Origin: Branchiostoma floridae
Taxonomy: Eukaryota > Chordata > Leptocardii > Amphioxiformes > Branchiostomatidae
Length of the DNA: 56,025 nucleotides
Assembly: GCF_000003815.2 (NCBI RefSeq)
Contig: NC_049982.1
Location: 32,383,318 to 32,439,342, forward strand
Reading direction: 5' to 3'
Shown here: positions 21,368-33,000 of the stretch, in pieces
Position numbering within the stretch: the first letter of the stretch is position 1
Layout of the letters: each line of letters opens with the position of its first letter
Notes under the pieces: model-generated
Told to the model about the DNA's origin: nothing
Database searches by the model: none
Seen by the model: the letters and a program-made list of their open reading frames with translations, nothing else
Program-made: the position numbers and the translations under genes

Positions 21368-22460
21368 GAATTCTGGGAGAAGGCTAAGGTTCCCAGAATT
21401 CTGGGAGAAGGCTCAGGTTCCCAGAATTCTGGGAGAAGGCTCAGGTTCCTTGAATTCTAGAAGAAGACTGAGGTTGCCAGAATTCTGGAAGAAGGCTCAG
21501 GTTCCTTGAATTCTAGAAGAAGACTGAGGTTCCCAGAATTCTGGGAGAAGGCTCAGGTTCCCAGAATTCTGGGAGAAGGCTGAGGTTCCTTGAATTCTGG
21601 GAGAAGGCTCAGGTTCCTTGAATTCTAGAAGACTGAGGTTGCCAGAATTCTGGGAGAAGGCTCAGGTTCCTTGAATTCTAGAAGAAGACTGAGGTTCCCA
21701 GAATTCTGGGAGAAGGCTCAGGTTGCCAGAATTCTGGGAGAAAGCTAAGGTTGCCAGAATTCTGGGAGAAGGCTCAGGTTCCTTGAATTCTAGAAGACTG
21801 AGGTTGCCAGAATTCTGGGAGAAGGCTCAGGTTGCCAGAATTCTGGGAGAAAGCTAAGGTTGCCAGAATTCTGGGAGAAGGCTCAGGTTCCCAGAATTCT
21901 GTGAGAAGGCTCAGGTTGCCAGAATTCTGGGAGAAGGCTCAGGTTGCCAGAATTCTGGGAGAAGGCTCAGGTTGCCAGAATTCTGGGAGAAGGCTCAGGT
22001 TGCCAGAATTCTGGGAGAAGGCTCAGGTTGCCAGAATTCTGGGAGAAGGCTCAGGTTCCCAGAGTTCTGGCAGAAGGCTGAGGTTCCTTGAATTCTGGGA
22101 GAAGGCTCAGGTTCCCAGAGTTCTGGCAGAAGGCTGAGGTTACTTGAATTCTGGGAGAAGGCTCAGGTTCCTTCAATTCTAGAAGAAGACTGAGGTTGCC
22201 AGAATTCTGGGAGAAGGCTCAGGTTCCTTGAATTCTAGAAGTAGACTGAGGTTCCCAGAATTCTGGGAGAAGGCTCAGGTTCCTTGGATTCTAGAAGTAG
22301 ACTGAGGTTCCCAGAATTCTGGGAGAAGGCTCAGGTTCCTTGGATTCTAGAAGAAGACTGAGGTTCCCAGAATTCTGGGCGAAAGCTCAGGTTCCTTGAA
22401 TTCTAGAAGAAGACTGAGGTTCCCAGAATTCTGGGAGAAGGCTCAGGTTCCCAGAATACT
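21368..22460. repeat. 28-bp minisatellite with EcoRI core, array B
   Basis: About 39 units of the same family as 7841-8940, but mixing two subtypes: CCAGAATTCTGGGAGAAGGC and CCTTGAATTCTAGAAGAAGA, often alternating as a higher-order pair. Subtype two is almost absent from array A (one copy near 8565), so the arrays have diverged since duplication. Confidence 0.95.
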
Positions 22461-22759
22461 GCATAATTGGCTTTTTTCTTGGAAACATCTACTATTATAT
22501 AGTAATTGTAACCTACGCTTTAATTGTGGAAAATCTTAATAAGTTAAGAATAAATTAACCAAATCAGTTAATCTATTTCTAAAGTTTTTTATTTTATTTA
22601 AAGTGTTTGTTCAATTATACTGGGACATTTTATACACCTTGAGGTATGATTGTCTATGACCCTTCATGACTACAAACTGGTTCCACAAGTAATTATGTGA
22701 CCTGACCTTACCTACTAGCAATTCATTTGTATGCAAAAGTCCCTCTCAGAAAAGGGCAG
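22461..22759 (+). promoter_or_regulatory. Upstream cassette and promoter-like box of gene 4
   Basis: Aligns with 8941-9234. A TATGCAAAAG box lies at 22730-22739, in the same spacing to the conserved exon donor as in genes 2 and 3. Confidence 0.4.
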
Positions 22760-22890
22760 CAAGCTGTGCAGTTGTGAATTGTGCTGCACCAAGCGCCAGT
22801 AACGAGGGAGACTTCCTTGACAATAATACTTATAAGATAAGGAGGATTTAGTCAAATCTTTGCAAAGGTGCCAGAATCAACTTATCTTGG
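22760..22890 (+). other. Probable 5'UTR exon of LRR-Ig gene 4
   Basis: No ATG; ends CTTGG|GTAAGT. The paired acceptor is CATATATAG before 23982, giving an intron of about 1.09 kb and 13 bases of leader before the ATG. Confidence 0.5.
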
Positions 22891-23981
22891 GTAAGTCTCC
22901 AGTCTTTTAAGTATTAGTTACAATGATATCATATACTTTGAATTCATGAATAGAACTTACATGTATGCTTCTAAATTTGATAAGACAAACTTTGATGATT
23001 CCTTCAAGATTTGATTTTTTTATATACCCGATGGACAGATACAAGTTGCTTGATACAACAACCTTACCTTAACTTCCATCTATTATGAAAAATCTTTTTT
23101 AAAAATGCAGAAAAAAAGAATTATATATTTTTTCCACTTACTTCCTCGTCAGAACATTTGAGCTGAGGAACAGCCCCGAATAAGCCATTCCCTAAAAGCA
23201 CAACAGCTACCGGAGGAAAAGACTTTCCACCCCTGTCTATGAGCAGAAAGTACGCAAAGTTTGGATTTTGCTACACTAAAAGTAAGTTCCTTTTGTTGGC
23301 CGCAGACATACATTAGTAAGTGCACCTGGCAACTTGGCATGCATGTGAAAACTTAACATACAAATGTATTACCTGGAGCCAGACCTTTATCATATAACTA
23401 AGCTCAGAACACAATCTACTCCATTTTCTGATTTGTTCATATTGTGGATCACATGTTGCTGTTTTTCTCAAGTACTGTAGTCATGCAGTGGTTTTGAAAT
23501 GTGACTACATGTACCTCTTTTGGCTTGTTTAAAATTTACTTCCTTATGGAGATTCATTGTAATAACACATTAAAGAAATAAGAAAAATGTAGTATGTGCA
23601 GTCATTTCGTGTACTCCAGCTTATATACAGAAAAATGTCAAATTTGTTTCACCATGAAATGTTGCCTAATTCCTTAAATTCGATCATCCCAGTTGCTGGC
23701 AAAATGGCGTACTTCTGTCTTGAGACCCACCCACTTATTCAGCCATCATGATAATGATCATAATGGTAAACATATCACTCACATGCATGATAACAACTGT
23801 TTGTATCAGATCAAAGCACAAGAAACAAGCCTTCTTCATGTAACAAAACACAATAATGGGAATAACAGAGATACACACAAGTTTCTGTTTTTGACAGGTT
23901 TAGTCAGCTGTAATAAATAGATTGTTTTGTTCCTGCTGGTAAGCTTGTAACCGGTTGTAATTGTTCTTTACACATATATAG
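22891..23981 (+). other. Probable first intron of gene 4
   Basis: Contains the third minus-strand exon-like block (23142-23275) and an empty mariner site near 23475. No gene is seen. Confidence 0.45.
23142..23275 (-). other. Exon-like block in intron 1, minus strand, copy 3
   Basis: Keeps the GAGGAA|GTAAGT donor and the RGGKSFPPVAVVLLGNG-like frame of copy 1, but has a TAG near its start. Copy 2 is at 16810-16949 and also has a stop. Confidence 0.25.
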
Positions 23982-23994
23982 GAGTCAGTACAAG

Positions 23995-25362
23995 ATGGGA
24001 AGAAGGCTGAAAAACATGCTGATTTTCCTTCTCATCATCCTGAAGGAGTTTCACATGCCAGAAGCTTCCTGCAGCTGTTCATCATCACCCTGTACCTGCA
24101 CCAGTCTGGGCCTCACCAGCATCCCTCAAAACCTACCAACAAATATCACTGAACTGAACTTGAATGATAATCAAATTCACACTTTAGGTCAGTCAGATTT
24201 CTCAAGGTATACAAACTTGATAAATCTATACCTTAACAACAATGGCATCAGTAGTATTGAGGCAGGAATCTTCAGTCACACTCCACAGTTACAACGTCTT
24301 TACCTAAATGAAAACAACCTGACATCAATTCCACAAGGTGTTTTCAATAATCTGAATCAAATCCAAGGATTGTCCTTATCTTCAAACCTGATCACACACA
24401 TTCAGTCTGGTGCATTTTCAAACTTGCCACAACTCCAAGAACTGCGCCTGTACTCAAACCAGATAACACACATTCAGGATGGTTCATTTTCAAACTTGCC
24501 CCAACTCTGGTACCTAGGCTTACAGAACAACAAATTGACCAGTGTTCCAACTTTTCAATATCAGCTTCCAAAACTCGGCAAACTAAACCTGATTTCTAAC
24601 AATATCACAGACATTCCAGCCCATGCATTTTCCAATCAGCCCAAACTGTCTGGACTCTATCTAGAAGCAAACAGAATCTCAACTGTTTCATCAACTGCTT
24701 TCAGAGGACTTAATCAGCTTTACGAACTCTATCTCTCCAACAATGAGCTAACTGAGCTTCCTGACGATCTGTTCTTTGGTCTGTCAAATCTTGACTATCT
24801 AGAGCTACAAAACAATGCCATCTTGCAGATCTTCCCAAACACATTCACAGGTACATCAAGCCTAGATTACTTGGACTTGTCTGGCAACAACATAGAAACA
24901 TTCCCTATTGAGGCATTGCTAAAGGTTTCCTCAATTACTTGGCTCTACCTGCGGGACAACCAGATGACAACACTTTCCTTCACAGCCTATGACAAGCTGT
25001 CTTCGATCCGTACTGTGTACATTTTCAACAACCCTTGGCAGTGTGACTGTAGGATGGTTGGTTTCAGACTGAAAATGAATGGGTCTCATCCTTTTGAAAA
25101 CCAAATCAGCTGTACTGATCCACAAAAATCTGGCCAACTGCTGAAAGATATCAATCCTGAGGATCTGACCTGTGAAGAGCCAATGATTGTCCTTGGCTCT
25201 GTTATTGGTGCAGTAGCTGGTACTGTCCTCATTGTTGGAATCATTCTCATGATCTGGTTCAAGAGAAGGACCCAGAATCCTGCACCAGGTCCTGATACGA
25301 GTGTTTTATTTAGTAACACAAACACCATGGTTACTGTAGCAACCAGTCCATGGTCATGGTAA
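23995..25362 (+). CDS. LRR-Ig gene 4: Ig-less, tail-truncated paralogue
   Basis: 455-residue ORF with MGRRLKNMLIFLLIILKEF leader, LRRNT (CSCSSSPCTC), 12 LRRs and LRRCT (NNPWQCDC ... LTCEEP). After CEEPMIV the sequence jumps straight to LGSVIGAVAG of the transmembrane helix, so the Ig domain and stalk have been deleted in frame. The frame then shifts near 25345 and stops at 25362. A degraded tail follows in another frame (see next entry). The product would be an LRR-only membrane protein with a short cytoplasmic end, possibly a decoy, or a decaying gene. It shares the extra LRR (HIQSGAF/HIQDGSF duplication) with gene 1. A GTAAGA donor-like site covers the stop, but I see no good acceptor. Confidence 0.85.
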   Translation: MGRRLKNMLIFLLIILKEFHMPEASCSCSSSPCTCTSLGLTSIPQNLPTNITELNLNDNQIHTLGQSDFSRYTNLINLYLNNNGISSIEAGIFSHTPQLQRLYLNENNLTSIPQGVFNNLNQIQGLSLSSNLITHIQSGAFSNLPQLQELRLYSNQITHIQDGSFSNLPQLWYLGLQNNKLTSVPTFQYQLPKLGKLNLISNNITDIPAHAFSNQPKLSGLYLEANRISTVSSTAFRGLNQLYELYLSNNELTELPDDLFFGLSNLDYLELQNNAILQIFPNTFTGTSSLDYLDLSGNNIETFPIEALLKVSSITWLYLRDNQMTTLSFTAYDKLSSIRTVYIFNNPWQCDCRMVGFRLKMNGSHPFENQISCTDPQKSGQLLKDINPEDLTCEEPMIVLGSVIGAVAGTVLIVGIILMIWFKRRTQNPAPGPDTSVLFSNTNTMVTVATSPWSW

Positions 25363-25680
25363 GAAAGGGAAGGGTCAGCATAATCAAGATCTTTATGAAG
25401 ATGTGGATTATGAGGACCAGTCAACAAGCAACCAAAGTCGTAAAGGCGCAGGCCCTAAAGGTGCAGGTCCAAAAGGTGCAGGTCCTAAAGGTACAGGTAA
25501 AGGGAAGTCTGACAAAACGAAGGCTGCCACACCAGCCAACAGAAACAAAGCTCCAGATGTTGAGCGCCCCCCACTTCCCCCTCCTCCCCATACAGGTGCT
25601 GCTGCAGCTGTAATATGCAAATGAGCCAGCAGCTGCTCCTGATTATGATAATGACCAGTCTTACTACCTTCCTCTGGCAT
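25363..25680 (+). pseudogene. Frameshifted tail remnant of gene 4
   Basis: In the +1 frame from about 25349 the DNA encodes a diverged tail: LYEDVDYEDQ, three GAGPK pentapeptides (Lys instead of Arg), NRNKAPDVERPPLPPPPHTG. A second shift (extra A in GCTGTAATATGC near 25612) precedes YANEPAAAPDYDNDQSYYLPL and a stop near 25680. With two frameshifts it is not translated as part of the main ORF. It has more tyrosines and fewer repeats than genes 1-3, so may resemble an older tail form. Confidence 0.7.
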
Positions 25681-27190
25681 AAACCTAAACCTAAACAAGC
25701 ACACTGAAGTTTAGACAGGAACCCTAAAGATTGCTCAGCCATCCTACAGATCACACAGCCATTTCAAAGATCTTTATAATAACTTCATAAAAAAGTAGAA
25801 AGGAAATTTTTAAAATTTCTATAAAGATTGTATGTGGATAAAATCAGTTAATCATGTCTAAATCTTATAATGGTTGAACCTAAATTTACACTATATCAAA
25901 TTGGTGTATATCTTTATGTTTCACTTGGGAAGGTTTTTGCACTGTACATGTTTGAGACAAAAATGACAGTATCTATATGAACGAAGCTGACGTGCATGCA
26001 ATAATTTAATCATAATCATAAAGAGTGAAGACACCACGTATTGAAAACCTAGCAGTTAGTACTACATACTGAGAGATAGTCAGGATGATAATCTACTATC
26101 ACACAATTGTATTACGCCTTATATATTGAATTTACATGGAGGAGCAATGACTCTTTCAGGGGAAGAAATTTTGTCAATCACGGAGAAACGTTTTCATTTC
26201 TGTCGCTGTGGTGTCCTTGCATAGAAAGTTTTCTATCTATCTATCTATACATACATACATTGTACATAGTTACATATAAGTAAATACAAGTAAATATATA
26301 AGTAAATACGAACTGTATATCTACATGTGTCTCCTAGAAGTGTATTCATGTTAAGTTTGATTTAGATAATTGTGGTACATAATGAAACCTAGATAAAATG
26401 TTTGCACAACGTCAGATATGATCCATTTTTAAGCTTAGATGCTTCTTCTAACATTTTAAACTTTACTGGTAGTAGTATACATATTTCATAATAATTATTG
26501 TACTTTCAATTGACTTATTTTTGCACGTCTAAACATAAGATTTTGCCGGGTACTCATGTCATTAAAAACTGTGTTATTAAGACTTTCTCAAGAATGTTTT
26601 GAATACATGGATATCTAGGATATTTTAGGAGAATTCTTTTCCACAACCAGTTTGTACTTACTTTTTAAAAGAATTCTCTTATATACTATATTCTGCCAAC
26701 TTGATGAAATTATTTTTGAAAGACATGGATATCTGTTCATTCGTACATCTCTTTACATTCAATTTTTTTAATGTTATATTGCCTATCTTTTAAACTTGTA
26801 TATTTGATCTGTGTATCTAATATGTAACCTTAATGAACCTTAATGTGAAAATGTGTGCAGAAACGATAATTTTTTATGCTCATAATCAACATGTACAATG
26901 TTCTTCTGACATTTATGCATGCAAGCAAGTTACCAAGTTAATAATGGCAAATGATTCTTTATTGTACATGACCTATTAGCATGTCATTCAATGTTCATGT
27001 ACAAACAAGTAAGACAGGTATTGCATCTACATGTATACATTGCAGCAACATATATCTTATTCTATGGCAAGATCTAGAGAGGTGTTAAGGTTCAGCTGAT
27101 ATATTTTCAATAAGTGAGTGAAGGAATGCATGCAATTGCATGTGCCTATTAGTGAGTGAAATAAACAATGTGCATGAAATTATCAGTCCT
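25681..27190 (+). other. 3' region of gene 4 with poly(A) signal
   Basis: AT-rich, unlike the 3'UTRs of genes 1-3. It contains short TCTA/CATA repeats near 26232-26262 and AATAAA at 27160-27165. No coding sequence is recognised on either strand, including none resembling further EPG5 exons. Confidence 0.45.
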
Positions 27191-27329
27191 GTCTCATAAT
27201 ATCATTTCTTTGTAATCATATGGCACAATACGTCATCCTATTACTATTAGTGCTGTATAGCAAATTGTTTTTACAAATTTTAATATATAATTTCTGGATA
27301 GAATTTCAATACTACCACAAGGTACCCCA

Positions 27330-27605
27330 GCCCGTGCAAAACAGCCTAGGGGGTAGAGTGATTGCTATGCACTTTGGAGGTCAATCAGACTGGGTCACAC
27401 CAAATTGCGGCTTTTGCAGCAGACAACATATCTGAGAAAGAGTGATCATAATACCAGTGGACCAGTGATGTGCACTCCCTGCTAAAGTGATAGAACTTTA
27501 AATGGCATTCCCGTGATTGAGGAATGCCACGCCTTGAACACGTAAAAGAACCCACTACACTTATCAAAAAGAGTAGAGGTCCATGGCCATGTGTTCAAAT
27601 AAACC
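27330..27605 (+). repeat. SINE-like dispersed repeat
   Basis: Shares the AAAGAACCCACTACACTTAT + CAAAAAGAGTAG module and TTAAATGGCATTCC with copies at 612-830 (-), 38260-38400 (+) and 48640-48935 (-). Confidence 0.5.
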
Positions 27606-27818
27606 TGTCCAGATATACAGCTTGAGGCGGTGTTCTGGGTATACAATACAAACAAACAAAAAAGAACCCTACCACTGTCACTGGATTGACGGAAGTTGCT
27701 CCAAGAAGGAAGCAGCAGTTCACTAACTGCTTGCGCTGAAGCTTTCTTTGTCTATGTAACCCATTTTCTTGTGCATCACCCATTCATTCATAGGTTTGTT
27801 TATTCATGCATACAGTAC

Positions 27819-27959
27819 CTTTTCTCCTGTAGGATGTTGTGTTGACAGGTGAGAAACAGAGGGGTGATCTTGGCCAGTACGTGGATAGTGGGCACAATGT
27901 GTCCTCCCTCTACCAGCTGGAGTAACAGTGGCAGTCCTGATGATAAGAACTCATTTTTG
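27819..27959 (-). CDS. EPG5: EPG5 exon 20 (last one seen)
   Basis: Acceptor TTGTTTTCAG, donor AAAAG|GTACTG. Encodes GLPLLLQLVEGGH ... LAKITPLFLTCQHN, matching the vertebrate GIPLLxxLV ... LDKILPLFYPCQYY segment. Enters and leaves in phase 2; the next exon is not found. Confidence 0.85.
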
Positions 27960-30026
27960 CTGAAAACAATTAGGAAAGACATTTCATTGATCAAAAACTT
28001 GTTTCAAACAACAAATCTCAAAATGCTCATTTTTTTTTGTTCATTGACACAACTCTTAAGAAACTCATTGAGGCCGAAACAGGACTAGAAGGACAAGGGC
28101 TACTCTCTGCGATGAAAGACAAGCAGTTCTGGAGGACTGACTTCGTCTGCTCCACTTCACATGAGGATGAATGATGATGATGATGAAGACAAAAATGGGT
28201 GCTGCACATACTTTTTTCTTGACAACAAGAAGAATATTATTCACATGATGCGCATAAACAAAAAAAACATGGTCAAATGCATCACTTATGTAGCTACAAC
28301 TTAATCGTTTGACAAACCATAATATGTATACTACTGTACACTTCTGTATGGATCACGCAAATTGTGTCTATATGCATTGTTTATAATCATTATGACAAGA
28401 AAGTCTTTCATGTGGGTTATATGGCACAGCTACTTTACCCTAAAAGAAAATCCCAGAACAGACAGAGCTTACTCATGGCCCATAGACGTCATGGCTAGTG
28501 CAATGTACAAAGCAATGGGCATGTCAGTCTTCACAGCTCTCTGTAGATGCTGCAGGGAGGAGTCGTTAGTGAAGCTGGGGACGTCCTGGATGACAGCCTG
28601 TGCGATGGTTCCCGCGGACAGCGCCGGCTGTGGCTGTTCTGTAGCGTGCAGTCTGAGCTGGAGGGCCACCTCCCACAGCCACGTGGACAGCTGCTGGTCA
28701 GGGCCAGCTGTCAGCCGGGCAGCTGCAGCCAGCTGAGTCACCTGTAGACATGTAAATTGAGTGATCAGGCCATTGATAATTTCTTGCTTTAGGGGAAATG
28801 TCGCTCATGTCCAGATTGAACATTGCAAGTAACACATATCATGTACTTACCTACAAAGTACCTACCTAATACACAATGTACAAAATTTCTAACAAATCTA
28901 AATAAAGCAAAAGCGGCTTGTATTCACAATCATCTCTTGAAAATACTTAAATACTGTCAAATACAGACTCAGAAAAAAGTAACTCGTTAACTCTTCAATC
29001 TCCAATTATCATAACATACTGGTACTTTAAGATCTGATGACCTTCTGTAGTTATTAGCTATATGTTGTGAAATCTGAGGGTCAATCAGGGAGAACAAATC
29101 ACATTGCATTGAAACAAAAATAAACCAACTTTCCAGGTTGACTAAAATAATCTTAACAACAAGGCTTACATGTAGTTCCAAATATCACACAAGTCATTAC
29201 TTACTGCCAAGTCCAAATACCCCAGATTGGATTATGATACAATGTATGTTCCAAAATTCATGTTTTCCCCCAGATCCATCATAGAGTAAAATTTGTTATC
29301 ACCATGCACAGTAGGAGCGCAGCTGGATGTGCAAAAGTTAGGTGTGACACGGTTGCTCACTGTAGTACAGCAAGCTAGCTGCAAAGCTGGTGTGTTACGC
29401 TGAAGGGTGGTTACACCAGCTATGCAGGTACAGATGTGCCCTGTATTTTCTGACCTGTTTGATGCCCGCTGCTATAAGTCCTGCCTGCTCCTTGTTGTAC
29501 AGGAAGTGGTTGGCCACCTGTGTCAGGAGCAGACCCATCCATCTGTGCAGGTCTAGGGGGAGGAACAGCCTGTCTCCCTGGAAAAACACAACCGTTATCT
29601 TCATCAAGGAGGCTATACATGTACTTACGGTGCTGTCTGTGGTTGGTTGTTTTTGTGGATAGCATACAAAAAATGTAGCTTCAATCAGAAGTTATATTGT
29701 CAGGTCTGTGAATAGGTGTTGGCAAAACCTGACACTTTCAATTATGGACCTCCTAGCACCTTTCTATATAATATATGCATGGTATTGCATCTAACTTCTA
29801 GTTTTTATATCTCATGTTCTGGACCTGCCCTTATTTCTACTGTTTTAGATTTTGCTTTATTAAATGAATGAACTATCTAGTACATGGTATAAAGATTATC
29901 AAAACATCAAAAAAATCAAAATACATTTTGTATGATTTGATGATTTGTCAGAATCATCCAACAAAATTTATTATTATAGTAACCATCCATTGTTTAATCT
30001 GTGCTTCCCCAAACACTCAAACACAA

Positions 30027-30074
<48 letters not shown>

Positions 30075-33000
30075 GAAAAAACTCACTCATAGTAACTGAA
30101 AATTTTCAGTTCTTGCAGTTTGCGATTGAAACAATTCATGAAATAACAATGATGCAATGGAAACATATTCATGGCGACATGATTTCATCACTTTGTGGTC
30201 TCATAAAACCACAAAAGTTGACATAGAACCATAGCAAACTTATCCAGACTGCCAGTACCTGGGCATTAGTCCCCCAGTTGAGCTGTGCAGCTATGAGCCT
30301 TGCCAGCCTGTGTTCTGGTGACTGGAGTTCAGACTGTAGTAACCAGGTCTCCAGCAGGACCATGTCAGGAGACTGGGGCAGCCACAGGTGCAGAGGCATC
30401 TCTTTGTACAGATACAGGGACATCTGGAACAGAATAAAGCATGACTGATTGTACATTTTGTAAATGCAGAAATGTTCGCATAGGTTTTATGTTTGCGGTT
30501 TTCGCGAGGCAGTCTAACTACGAACTTAAAACCACCGCAAACATTTTTCCATTACAGTATGTGACAACAGTGTATGGCACTACCACAAACTTAAACCACC
30601 ACGAACACTCCACTTCCACGTTAAGGCGAAATTAAATCCCAGCGAACTTAAATTACAGTAAAACAATACAAACATGACCACTACAATAATCATGGTGCTA
30701 AGGCCTAGTGAATACTGCGTAGAGTGTTTGCCCTGTACTATTTTCAAGGTGGTTGAACCTGCCAGGAGCATTGAGTGCTTGATTGTCAAGTGCCAGCTAA
30801 GATGGACAGGACATGTTGTCCGCATGGAAGACAGCAGAATCCCTAAGATGCTACTGTATGGTCAACTGAAGCAAGGGCACCGCAATCAGGGTAGACCCTT
30901 TAAAAGACACCGGGACACACTGAAAGCAAACCTTAAGAGTTGCAATATAAACATTAACTCTTGGGAAGAAACTGCTCAACGACATGATAGAACAAACTGG
31001 AAGAGACCAACCCACTACTGATCATATAAATGAAATGTTCTCATCTGGCTTCTACCCACTTATATGCAGACCTACCAGAATTACACCTTACTCCGCCACC
31101 TTAATAGACAACATTTATACAAACTCAGGTAGCAACAATATCAAGGTTGGCATCCTCATCACTGACATATCAGATCACTTTCCAATATTCCTTTCATCCG
31201 AATTAAACGAGCCAGTCAGACAGGCAGACAAAATATCTTATCGCCAAGTTAACACAACTAACATTCAGAAATTTACACAATCCCTATCAGAAATAGTATG
31301 GAGCGACGTATTAAACGAAACAGACACAGAGAAAGCATATAATCAGTTTCTCGAAACATACGGATCGTTATACGAAAAATGTTTCCCAAAGAAAACTACA
31401 AAAATCTCCCAGCACTCTCGCAAAAAACCCTGGCTTAGCAGTGGATTGTTAAAGTCAATACGCAGAAAAAACAAGCTCTACACTAAATATGTCAAGAACC
31501 CCACGCCCTTAAACCACAGTATCTATAAAAAATACCGGAATAAGTTAAATCATCTCCTAAAAACTACAAAGAAGGATTACTACCACAAAAAGTTCAATGA
31601 AGCTACCAGTAACATAAAACAAACATGGTCCCTGATAAATGAAGTTATAAATCGTAACAAAAGCAACTCAGCTGGTCCAAACAAAATACAAATTGGTACA
31701 AAAACTACCGAAAATAAAGATGAAATATGTAATGAATTCAATGATTTTTTCATTAATATTGGACCTACACTTGAAAGTAAAATCCCAAAAGGAACACAAG
31801 ATCCTCTTAGCTACATCACTTTACAAGTAAATTCTAACCTATCAACTTTTGTGCCACCAACTGATGCTGAAATTACAGATATTATCAAAAACTTAAAAGA
31901 CTCAGCTGCTGGTCATGACGAAATTAGCCCTAAAGTACTAAAGTTGTCACTACCCTATGTTATTGCCCCTCTAACACATATTCTTTCTCTATCCTTGCAA
32001 AATGGAATTGTTCCCCACCCACTAAAAGTCGCAAAAGTGACACCTATTTTTAAAAGCAGTGACCCACTAAATGTTAACAACTATCGACCAATATCTGTCC
32101 TTCCCTGCATATCTAAAGTCTTGGAAAAGCTAGTATATAGTCGTCTTTTGAAACATTTAAATCAAAATAACATCCTATATAAACATCAATATGGTTTCCG
32201 AAAGGGCTATTCTACCTCTCTGGCACTCATACACTTAATGGAAAAAATTTCTACCGCCATAGATAATTCAGAATACACAATAGGAATCTTTCTCGATCTA
32301 TCAAAAGCATTTGATACGGTTAATCATTCCATTCTACTCAATAAACTAAAACGATACGGTATATGTGACTCCGCAATAAAATGGTTCTCGTCTTATCTAT
32401 CCAATAGACAACAATACGTAGCTCTTAACGATAATAAATCACAACCCAAAATAATAGAATGTGGTGTCCCACAGGGTTCGATATTAGGACCTCTACTTTT
32501 TCTGATTTATATAAATGATCTCGAAAAAGCATCCTCAATTATATTCTTTATCCTATTTGCAGATGATTCAAATCTTTTTCTTTCAAACTCGAATTTTGAT
32601 ACGCTAGTAAAACTTGCTAACGAAGAAATGAAAAAGGTTATGTCGTGGTTTGAGGCAAATAAATTATCAGTAAATGTTAAGAAGACATATTATCTAATTT
32701 TCTGTAATAGAAATAAAACCTATAACAAAAGTGCCAAAATCTTTTTAAAAAGTGTGCCCCTGTCTCAAGAGAGTCAAGCCAAATTCTTAGGTATAATCAT
32801 TGACGATCGACTGACCTGGAAATCGCATATAACTATGTTAGGTAAAAAGATTTCAAAAACTATCGGTATCATTGGAAAACTCAAACATATTCTTACTCAA
32901 AAAACCATTATTACCATATATAATAGTTTAATATACCCGTATCTAACCTACGGGAATATAGTCTGGGGATGCGCCTACAAAACCACACTACAGCCCCTGA

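Noticed and set aside
23941-23981. 43-base intron (CTG|GTAAGC to ATATAG) just before gene 4
   Set aside because: Too short for an animal intron; the conserved GTAAGT further upstream at 22891 is the better donor.
28362-28747. Plus-strand ORFs over 28.4-28.7 kb
   Set aside because: Antisense shadows of EPG5 exon 19, which has splice sites and homology on the minus strand.
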